From assembly GCF_003635045.1 (NCBI RefSeq), contig NZ_RBXT01000001.1, positions 434,001 through 498,000 on the forward strand: a DNA stretch of 64,000 nt, given 5' to 3'. This stretch comes from Terracoccus luteus (lineage in GTDB: Bacteria; Actinomycetota; Actinomycetes; Actinomycetales; Dermatophilaceae). The notes beneath the pieces were generated by a model, which was not told where the DNA came from, ran no database searches, and worked only from the letters and a program-made list of their open reading frames with translations. Below, piece by piece: positions 18,934-26,146 of the stretch; position 1 is the first letter of the stretch; the number at the start of each line of letters is the position of its first letter. The position numbers and the translations under genes are program-made.

Positions 18934-19986
18934 TCACTGCTTGACGCGGACCATGCCCTCCTGCGCGGTGGTCGCCACGAGGACGCCGTCGCGCGAGAAC
19001 ATCTGACCCATGCCGAGACCGCGGCCGCTCGTCGCCGAGGGTGACTGCTGCGCGTAGAGCACCCACTCGTCGGCGCGGACGGGGCGGTGGAACCACATCG
19101 AGTGGTCGAGGCTCGCGACGCGCAGCCGCGCGTCGGTCCACGACAGGCCGTGCCGGCGCAGCACCGGCTCGAGCAGCGAGTAGTCGCTCGCGTAGGCGAG
19201 GACGGCGGCGTGCAGCAGTGGCTCGTCGGGCAGGGGGCCGACGGTGCGCATCCAGACGTTCTGCTCGGCGGCAGGCTCACCCTGCGGCGGCAGCCACATC
19301 GTGCCCTCGACGTTGCGGACGTCGACGGGGCGCGACTCGGCGAGTTGCCGGGCCCGAGGGTCTTCGGAGTCGGCGAAGAGCTCGGCGAGCGAGGGGAGCG
19401 TCTCGGGGGCGGCGACCTCGGGCATGGCGACCTGGTGCTCGAGACCGTCGGCGCGGGTCTGGAACGAGCACGTCATCGACATGATGGGCGCCTCCTTCTG
19501 CACCGCGTGGACGCGACGGGTCGAGAAGGAGCCGCCGTCGCGCATCTCCTCGACGGCGAAGCGGATGGGCAGGGTGTCGTCGCCCGGGCGCATGAAGTAG
19601 CCGTGCAGCGAGTGGATGGGGCGGGGGCCGCCGAGGCGCTCCTCGTCGACCGTGAGGCCGGCCGCCATGACGCACTGGGCGAGCACCTGGCCACCGAAGA
19701 CGCGCCCGTGGGGCATGCGCTGGCTCTGGCCCTCGAAGACACGGGCGGAGGTGGCGCCGATGGAGGACGCGGCGTCCTGACCGGCGATGCCCGTGACGGA
19801 GATGTGCGCGGTGCCCAGCTCGACGAGGGTGAGGACGTCGATGAGCTCGGCGAGCGACCGCGGGACGGGGGAGTCGGCGGTGTGGTCGGTGCCGTGGCGC
19901 TGGTGCTGGTCACGGTCCTGGTGCTGGTGTGCGTCGTGGTCCGGGTCGTGGTCCGGGTCGTGGTCGTGGTCGGTGCTGGCGGTCAC
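18934..19986 (-). CDS. tesB: Acyl-CoA thioesterase II (TesB)
   Basis: Double hot-dog thioesterase that hydrolyses acyl-CoA to free fatty acid and CoA. Recognisable parts are MPHGRVFGGQVLAQ (~90), HSLHGYFMRPGD, LASLDHSMWFHRP (conserved Asp) and the C-terminal SGRGLGMGQMF. It is 350 residues, against about 285 for the family. The excess is an N-terminal tract of ~35 residues made of His, Asp, Pro and Gln (HDHDPDHDPDHDAHQHQ), encoded by short GTGGTC/GTGCTG-type repeats at about 19890-19980. No later in-frame start fits, so the tract is probably translated. It could bind metal, but this is inference. Confidence 0.9.
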   Translation of the reverse strand: MTASTDHDHDPDHDPDHDAHQHQDRDQHQRHGTDHTADSPVPRSLAELIDVLTLVELGTAHISVTGIAGQDAASSIGATSARVFEGQSQRMPHGRVFGGQVLAQCVMAAGLTVDEERLGGPRPIHSLHGYFMRPGDDTLPIRFAVEEMRDGGSFSTRRVHAVQKEAPIMSMTCSFQTRADGLEHQVAMPEVAAPETLPSLAELFADSEDPRARQLAESRPVDVRNVEGTMWLPPQGEPAAEQNVWMRTVGPLPDEPLLHAAVLAYASDYSLLEPVLRRHGLSWTDARLRVASLDHSMWFHRPVRADEWVLYAQQSPSATSGRGLGMGQMFSRDGVLVATTAQEGMVRVKQ

Positions 19987-20043
19987 GCCCCGACCCTAGC
20001 CAACGGTGTGCACAGGGCTGGGGTGCCTCTTGTGAGGCAACTC

Positions 20044-20055
20044 GAACACGTGTTC
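20044..20055 (+). promoter_or_regulatory. LexA (SOS) box upstream of the DUF222/HNH gene
   Basis: GAACACGTGTTC is a perfect 12-base palindrome matching the actinobacterial SOS box GAAC-N4-GTTC, 32 bases upstream of the ATG at 20088. LexA boxes before DUF222/13E12-type genes are described in M. tuberculosis. Confidence 0.8.
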
Positions 20056-20087
20056 TCATTCTCGTGGGGCAGGAACGAGTGTGGAGC

Positions 20088-21919
20088 ATGGCGACGCTGA
20101 CGGCAGCGACGACCGGGACGGGCAGGAAGACGTGCGCGGGTACGGCGGACCGTGACCTCGACGTGTGTGCACCGTCGTCGGGTGGCGACCGGGGTGGTGG
20201 GGCGGACCGGCCGGGCACGGCGGGTCACGGTCCGCCGGGCGAGGGTAGGGCCGCATCCCGTGCGGCGGTGGGCCCGTCCGAGAGTCCGCCCCGGGACCGT
20301 GCCGCACGACCGCCGGTGGTCGGGGACGCGGAGGCTTTCGAGTCCGAGCTGGCCGGTGCGGTCGACGAGCTGCTGCGTCGTTGCTGCGCCGAAGCGCAGT
20401 CGCGTCGTCTCGCCGACGACGTCGCCGACGACCTCGCCTGGGCCCCTGCGGGCGAGCAGGCGGTCGGGCAGGCGGGTGTCACCCACGGGGAGCCGGCCCC
20501 TGACGTCGTCACCGACACAGCCGAGGCCGCCATGGCGGCGTCCCTCGCTGAGTTCGAGGCCGCGGAACGGTTGTGCGCCGTGGTGGCACACGCCCAGCTC
20601 GGGGCGCTGCGGCGGATGCACGGCTGCGCCCAGGCCCTGGAGGCGGCGAGCAGCGCGCAGTCGTGGGCGGGGCGGACGCCCCTCGAGGCCGTCGAGCTGG
20701 TGACGCTCGAGGTGACGGCGGCGACCGGACTCAACACGAGCGACGTCGATACCCGGCTGCAGCTGGCCGAGGCGCCCGAGGGTCGTCTGGGGGCGGTGCG
20801 ACGAGCCCTGGCCCTGGGTCGCACGACGCTGCGGCGGGCGGTCCGTCTGACCCAGCTGACCCGGCACCTCGATGACGAGGCCGCCGACCGCGTCGCGCGG
20901 GCGGTGCTGGCCCCCACCCGCGACGGGGCGGGCCTGAGCGACCGGCTGTTCGCCCAGCGGCTACGTCGTGCCCTGCTCGTGGTCGACCCCGACCGGGTGG
21001 CGTCGCGGCGGGCGGCCCGCCGTCGCATCGGGGCCTGGGCGCGCATCGACGACGACGGGACCGGGACCCTGACCGTCGTCAACGACGCCGAGGCGGTCGT
21101 GGCCGCCGTCGAGCGGGCGGACGCCGCGGCCCGGGCGGCGCGGGCTGCGGGCGACCCGCGGACGCTCGACCAGCTGCGGGCGGACTTCATCACCGGCGCC
21201 GCCATGTTCGGCTGGCCCGGCGACGACCCGTGGTTCGCGGGTCGGCCGGCTCGGCCCGCAGGGACGGTGTCCGTCGTCGTGCCGTTCAGCACGCTCGTGG
21301 GCCTCGACGACGAGCCGTGCGAGCTTCCCGGGCACGGGTGGGTCGGGGCGAGCACGCCCGCGAGATCGCCACCGCCGACGGGTCCGTGTGGCAGGTACTC
21401 CTCGCCGACGTCGACACCGGCCGTGCGGTGGCGCTCTCGACGCGTCGTCACCGGCCGACCGCGGAGATGGTGCGCTTCGTGCGTGCCGTCGACGGCGCCT
21501 GTCGAGGGCCGGGGTGCGAGGTGCCCGCCGACCGGTGCGACCTCGACCACGACGTGCCCTGGCCGGTCGGCGAGACACACGTCGGGAACCTCACCTGCAA
21601 GCACCGGGCCCACCACCGCGTGCGCACCACCGGCCTGTGGAGCGCGGTGCGGCACGCTGACGGCCGCGTCGTCTGGCGGACGGCGGCCGGACGTCTGTAC
21701 GTCACCCGCCCGCACGACTGGCTCGAGGGCGACGGTGGGCCGCGCTCCGACGTGGTCGACGACGGGAGCCCGGTGTCCTCGTGCGCTGCCGACGACCTGC
21801 CGCTCGTCGAGCGGCGCGACGGTCGAGCTGCCGCTCCACGGAGCTCGGGGGTGCGAGCCGCGGGACGCGGACGCGAGGAGGAGCCCGTTGAGCGTCCAGG
21901 GGCGGGGCCGGCCTGCTGA
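20088..21919 (+). pseudogene. DUF222 / HNH endonuclease-like protein, frameshifted
   Basis: A 13E12-repeat type protein: an N-terminal DUF222 region (FEAAERLCAVVAHAQLGALRRM; ALALGRTTLRRAVRLTQL) and a C-terminal HNH nuclease domain (CRGPGCEVPADRCDLDHDVPW, then NLTCKHRAHH). The two halves are in different frames. Frame one reads to LPGHGWVG at ~21345, then becomes nonsense; the HNH half continues in the frame starting near 21350 (EHAREIATADGSVW). One missing G in the run at 21345-21348 restores WVGGEHARE exactly, so a 1-base deletion or a sequencing error in a homopolymer explains it. The HNH residues are intact. The ATG at 20088 has an AGGAACGAG Shine-Dalgarno sequence and a LexA box upstream. 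Confidence 0.85.
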
Positions 21920-21969
21920 GGGCTGCCGAGGGCAGAGACGACGCACCACGGTCGTCAATAGCAGGGAGC

Positions 21970-22057
21970 ACGGGGAGGGACGGAGCGCGCGGGAGGGAGG
22001 GAGCGCGTGGTAGGGACGGAGCGCGTCGGTCGGTCGAGCACGTCTGCCCGACCGACG
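21970..22057. repeat. Purine-rich tandem repeat and hairpin between convergent genes
   Basis: Three imperfect units of about 17-20 bases around GGGACGGAGCGCG (about 21976, 21993 and 22012) are followed by a hairpin. Its 10-base arms CGTCGGTCGG (22024-22033) and CCGACCGACG (22048-22057) are exact complements with a 14-base loop. It probably terminates the convergent HNH and radical SAM genes. Confidence 0.6.
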
Positions 22058-22114
22058 GCGATGACGTCACGAGCAGGCTCAGTAGGGGGGTCGGCCACGC
22101 CCGGAGCGAATCGG

Positions 22115-23347
22115 TCAGAACAGCGTCGGCGCCGGCTCTCTCGCTCCGGCCGGCGTGCCGTCCCGGTGGGACGTCGCCCGGGGCGACCGGGAGGGAGGTG
22201 CAGGGCTCGACGGGCTGGGCGGGCTCGACGGGTTCGACGGCTGAATGACGGACCTCGAGTCGGTCGGGCCGGCCGGGGCGGGCCGGGGTCCGTCGAGGGC
22301 CGTCCGCATCGGCCACGGTGCGGACTCGACGGCTCCGTCGTCGGCGGTGCCGCCCGAACCGGGTCCGCCCTCGACCCGACCGTGCCCGACGCCGGGGTGG
22401 TGGAGGCCGGCGCGTCGCACCGCCTCCGAGAGCCGCCGGCGGACCTCCTCGACGTACCCGGCCGGCGGCTGGCTCCCGCCCCGATAGAGGCGGCGGTAGG
22501 GCTCGACGAGGTCGGGCCGCTCCGCGGACAGCCAGCGCAGGAACCACTCCCTCGCGCCGGGCACGAGACGCAGCGGGACACCGCTGATGCTCGTCGCACC
22601 GGCCGACGCCAGTCGGTCGACCAGCGCCTCCAGGGCCTCCGGGGAGTCGGTGAGGTACGGCAGCACGGGAGCGACGAGCACGCCGCACGACAGCCCTGCG
22701 TCGCGGACCCGCGAGATGAGGTCGAGCCGGGCCCGCGGGTCGGGTGTGCCCGGCTCGAGGCTGTGCTGCAGCTGCGGGTCGAGCAGGGCCACCGACACCG
22801 AGACCTGCACCGACACAGACCGGGAGGCCTCGCCGAGCAGCGGGACGTCCCGGCCGAGCATCGTGCCCTTCGTGAGCAGGGTGAAGGGGGTTCCGTGCTC
22901 GGTGAGGGCGCGGATGATGCCCGGCATGAGCCGGTAGCGGCCCTCGGCCCGCTGGTACGGGTCCGTGTTCGTCCCCATGGCCACGGTCTCGCGGTTCCAC
23001 GACGGCCGTCGCAGCTCCGCGCGGAGGACCTCGACGACGTTGGTCTTGACCACGATCTGGTTGTCGAAGTCGGCGCCGGTGTCGAGCTCGAGGTAACTGT
23101 GGGTCTGGCGGGCGAAGCAGTAGACACAGGCGTGCGTGCAGCCGCGGTAGGGGTTGAGCGTCCAGTGGACGTCGGCCGCCCAGGGCGCCCGAGGCAGGTG
23201 GTTGAGTGCCGACCGGGCCCGCACCTCGTGGAACGTCACGCCCTCGAACTCCGGGGTGCGGACGGTGCGCACGATGTCGCGGGCCCGGCCGAGGCCGGGC
23301 AGCGCCGCCGGGTCCTCGACCGTCACGCTCTGCCCGGCCCATCTCAT
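22115..23347 (-). CDS. Rv2578c-family radical SAM protein
   Basis: A 410-residue radical SAM protein with the [4Fe-4S]/SAM motif CTHACVYC (Cys 70, 74, 77; CX3CX2C), preceded by WTLNPYRGC and followed by FARQTHSYLELD. That signature is typical of the Rv2578c/SPL-related group, which resembles spore photoproduct lyase. The last ~75 residues are Ser/Pro-rich and probably disordered, from GGGCTCGAC-type repeats. The ATG at 23347 (MRWAGQ) starts just inside a perfect LexA box, so expression is probably DNA-damage-inducible. The mycobacterial homologue is, as I recall, also LexA-regulated. The substrate is unknown; a DNA repair role is inference. Confidence 0.85.
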   Translation of the reverse strand: MRWAGQSVTVEDPAALPGLGRARDIVRTVRTPEFEGVTFHEVRARSALNHLPRAPWAADVHWTLNPYRGCTHACVYCFARQTHSYLELDTGADFDNQIVVKTNVVEVLRAELRRPSWNRETVAMGTNTDPYQRAEGRYRLMPGIIRALTEHGTPFTLLTKGTMLGRDVPLLGEASRSVSVQVSVSVALLDPQLQHSLEPGTPDPRARLDLISRVRDAGLSCGVLVAPVLPYLTDSPEALEALVDRLASAGATSISGVPLRLVPGAREWFLRWLSAERPDLVEPYRRLYRGGSQPPAGYVEEVRRRLSEAVRRAGLHHPGVGHGRVEGGPGSGGTADDGAVESAPWPMRTALDGPRPAPAGPTDSRSVIQPSNPSSPPSPSSPAPPSRSPRATSHRDGTPAGAREPAPTLF

Positions 23348-23355
23348 GCATCGAG

Positions 23356-23371
23356 TCGAACACGCGTTCGA
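23356..23371 (-). promoter_or_regulatory. LexA (SOS) box upstream of the radical SAM gene
   Basis: TCGAACACGCGTTCGA matches the mycobacterial/actinobacterial SOS box TCGAAC-N4-GTTCGA at every fixed position. It starts nine bases before the ATG at 23347, so bound LexA would cover the start region. Confidence 0.82.
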
Positions 23372-23499
23372 TCGACTGTCAACCGGCTGACGGCAGCCCG
23401 CGACGGCGGCCGAGCGTCCCGGGTCCGCGCGTCCGCTCGTCAGAGGGCGGCCGAAGGGCGCTCGGGCGCCTGCGAAAGGTGCTGTGGTAGACAGCAGCA

Positions 23500-24552
23500 A
23501 TGGCCCTGCTCACCGCGCTCGGAGCCTCGGACGTGGCGGAGCAGGTCTACCTCCACCTCGTCGAGAACGGACCGTGCGACAGCGTCGAGCTGGCCGGAGT
23601 CCTCGAGCTCGGCGAGGGCGAGGTGTCCGACGCCACGCGCGACCTGCGCGAGCTGGGGCTGCTCGCCCGTCGGGGCGTCGACCACCTGCCCCTGCCACCG
23701 AGTGCGGCGCTGCAGGCCCTCGCCGCCGAGCGGGACCGCCAGGCCGAGGCGGCGCGGACCGCGTCCGCGCGGCTCGGGGCGACCTGGGCGGCCCGCCACC
23801 TCGAGTTCTCACCCGTGGTCGAGGTGCTCACCGAGACCGCCATGGTGCAGGAGATGGCGGCCCTCACCATCCGGACGACGACGACCGAGGTGGTGGCCCT
23901 GTCCGTGGGCCCCATCGACGGCCCTCCCGGCCGACCGGACGGCGCTCACCCGTCATCGTCATCGTCATCGTCATCGTCACAGTCGTCGACCCGCTCATCG
24001 TCACGGTCCCCGTCGGAACCCGTTCCGCCCGAGGTTCAGCCCGGCATCCTGTCGGCCCTGGCCGGTGGTGTCGGGGTCCGGGTCGTCTACGGCTCGCGCA
24101 TCCTGCAACGTCCGGAGGCCATGGCGATCGTCCTCGACTGCATCGACCGTGGGGAGCGGGCCCGGGTCTTCCCGGACGTGCCCCTCAACCTCATCGTCGG
24201 CGAGTCGCTCGCCCTGCTCTCCACCGGCGGACGTGGGGGCGAGCGACTGGCCGGTCTGCTGGTCCACCGTGGTGACCTGCACACAAGGTTGCGCGGTCTC
24301 TTCGAGAGCTTCTGGGCCATGGCGGTCCCGCTCGTTCCGGCGCCCTCCGACGCCGGACCTCCGGGGCCGGGCGACGAGTCGCGTGAGCTGCTGGCCTGCC
24401 TCGCCGCCGGGCTGACCGACGAGTCCATCGCCGCCCGGCTGGGAGTCTCGCCCCGGACCATCGGGCGTCGGGTGGCCGAGCTGCAGCAGCAGCTGGGCGC
24501 CCGCAGCCGCTTCCAGCTCGGTGTCCAGGCCCTGCGACGCGGCTGGCTCTGA
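23500..24552 (+). CDS. LuxR-type helix-turn-helix regulator with N-terminal TrmB-like domain
   Basis: A 350-residue regulator. Residues ~5-60 form a TrmB/MarR-like winged helix (ASDVAEQVYLHLVENGPCDSVELAGVLELGE, then ATRDLRELGLLARRG). The centre (~100-270) resembles the ligand-sensing part of streptomycete regulators of this type (VRVVYGSRILQRPEAM). The last ~60 residues are a LuxR/GerE helix-turn-helix (LLACLAAGLTDESIAARLGVSPRTIGRRVAELQQQLGARSRFQ). An interdomain linker is pure Ser (nine in a row) from a TCATCG repeat at 23950-23980. Neighbouring genes suggest no specific target. A 19-base-stem terminator follows. Confidence 0.82.
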   Translation: MALLTALGASDVAEQVYLHLVENGPCDSVELAGVLELGEGEVSDATRDLRELGLLARRGVDHLPLPPSAALQALAAERDRQAEAARTASARLGATWAARHLEFSPVVEVLTETAMVQEMAALTIRTTTTEVVALSVGPIDGPPGRPDGAHPSSSSSSSSSQSSTRSSSRSPSEPVPPEVQPGILSALAGGVGVRVVYGSRILQRPEAMAIVLDCIDRGERARVFPDVPLNLIVGESLALLSTGGRGGERLAGLLVHRGDLHTRLRGLFESFWAMAVPLVPAPSDAGPPGPGDESRELLACLAAGLTDESIAARLGVSPRTIGRRVAELQQQLGARSRFQLGVQALRRGWL

Positions 24553-24605
24553 CCGGTCACCGGGCACCGGCATCGGGCACGGACACCGGCCGCGACACCA
24601 CGACG

Positions 24606-24653
24606 GACGTCCGCCGGCCGGAGCGCCACGTCGTGCTCCGGCCGGCGGACGTC
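24606..24653. terminator. 19-bp-stem bidirectional terminator
   Basis: Arms 24606-24624 and 24635-24653 are perfect complements over 19 bases with a 10-base loop. It lies between the convergent LuxR-type regulator and metallopeptidase genes. Confidence 0.8.
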
Positions 24654-24666
24654 AACGGCAGGTCCG

Positions 24667-25956
24667 TCAGGCGGCGTCTTTCGCGACCTGGCGCCAGGCG
24701 TTCGGCGTGGTCGGGACGTCGGGGGCGACCAGCTTCGGCAGGATGCGGTCGAACCTGGCGGCGAGCCGCAGCGACGGCAGCACCTTCACCTGGTCGCCCG
24801 TCGCGGCCGTGGCGACGCCCCACGACGCCGCGGCGCGGCGCTGGTTGGGGGTGCCGTGGTGGCCGTTGCTGGCGAACTGGCAGTCACCGACGTCGTAGAA
24901 CGTGTCCTGCACGAGCAGCAGCTGGTTCGCGTTCAGCCCGAGGCCCTTCTTGTGCGTGGCGAAGTACGCCCCGAACGAGTCGGCCATGAGCTCGGTGCGA
25001 CGCGTGGCCTCGGGGCCGGTGAGCTCGCTCTGGAACAGGTTGTCCTCGTACTGCACGTGGTGAGCCATCTCGTGACCCATGACGGCCTTGGGGCCGACCT
25101 GCTTGAGCCCCAGGGCCCGCAGGGCGTCGAGGATGCCGTCGCCGAAGACGAGCTTGTCGGGCAGTCGTGAGACGACGGGGTCGGTCTCACCCTGCGCGCT
25201 GAAGGCGAAGGCGTTGAGGGTGAAGATGGGGTTGCGCCCACGGTCGAGGCCGGCCCCCGTGCGCACGAGCTTGACGATCTCGCGGGCCGTGTCGACCGAG
25301 TCCGAAGGCGAGGTGCCGTAGAGCAGGGCGACGATTCGGGCCACCCGGTCGACGTCCGTCAGCATCGCACCGTGCATCGCCATGAGCTGCACGTCGTCGA
25401 GCTTGACGTCCCAGAAGCGCTGCGCGTAGCCGAAGGAGCTCGACAGCACGGAAGCCGACGCGGGCGTGAGCGCGAAGCCGGGGTCCTTGGGCGAGCCGTA
25501 GTAGATGGCCTCGTACGTGGGGAAGTCGAGGACACCGAGGAGCGCCAGCACCAGCAGGGTGTTCATGTCGACATCGCTGAGGATGGAGTCGACGTAGGCG
25601 TCGAGCTTGGTGGGCCCGCACACGTAGTCGCCGGGGTTGATGGCCTCGGCCACGCGGGCGTCGACGACGTCGCGCACGGGTGAGCGCTCGATGCCGAGGC
25701 GCGCGAACGTGGCTGCCTGCCGGTCCTTCCAGTCAGCCGGCAGCTTCGCGGTCAGGCGCGCCAGCAGCTGCTGTGCTGCGTCAGAGGTCGCCGCGGGCAG
25801 CGGCGACGCAGCCGCCGGGGCCGTCACGGCGGACGCGGTGGCGCGAGCCGAGGGGCTGCCGGCGTTCGCCGCCTGAGCAGCCGTCGTCGAGGTCAGCGCG
25901 ACCGACACTGACAGCGACAGTGCCGCGACGAGCGCTGGGGCTTTCGTGAGTTTCAC
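24667..25956 (-). CDS. Secreted neutral zinc metallopeptidase
   Basis: The 429-residue protein starts with a Sec signal peptide (MKLTKAPALVAALSLSVSVAL, cleaved after about AQAANA) and an Ala-rich linker. A zinc site is visible as VMGHEMAHHVQYED (HExxH, about residue 290), followed ~35 residues later by RTELMADSFGAYFA, whose Glu/Asp fits the third ligand, as in YpfJ-type metallopeptidases (HELGHHVQ ... ELQADCFAG). The GTG at 25956 has a GGAGGAG Shine-Dalgarno sequence; upstream codons lack one. The target substrate is unknown. The non-catalytic N-terminal half (YVCGPTKLDAYVDSILSD) matches nothing I recognise. Confidence 0.75.
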   Translation of the reverse strand: MKLTKAPALVAALSLSVSVALTSTTAAQAANAGSPSARATASAVTAPAAASPLPAATSDAAQQLLARLTAKLPADWKDRQAATFARLGIERSPVRDVVDARVAEAINPGDYVCGPTKLDAYVDSILSDVDMNTLLVLALLGVLDFPTYEAIYYGSPKDPGFALTPASASVLSSSFGYAQRFWDVKLDDVQLMAMHGAMLTDVDRVARIVALLYGTSPSDSVDTAREIVKLVRTGAGLDRGRNPIFTLNAFAFSAQGETDPVVSRLPDKLVFGDGILDALRALGLKQVGPKAVMGHEMAHHVQYEDNLFQSELTGPEATRRTELMADSFGAYFATHKKGLGLNANQLLLVQDTFYDVGDCQFASNGHHGTPNQRRAAASWGVATAATGDQVKVLPSLRLAARFDRILPKLVAPDVPTTPNAWRQVAKDAA

Positions 25957-26146
25957 AGGGGCTCCTCCGAGTTGGTTCGCGTCGCGATGTGCCGGCACCT
26001 GCCGGACGACGCGACGTCAGCCTCCCGTGCGAGCGCTCGACCGGGCAGAGGGTGGAGGTGGCGACAACCGGCGTGACCGGAACTCGACACCGCGACCGCC
26101 CGACTGCCGGCGCTCCCGGACCGTCCTGGACCCGCCGGGACCGCCG

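Noticed and set aside
20088-21919. The HNH gene as two separate genes
   Set aside because: The second frame has no start with a Shine-Dalgarno sequence at the junction, and a single base restores one continuous family protein.
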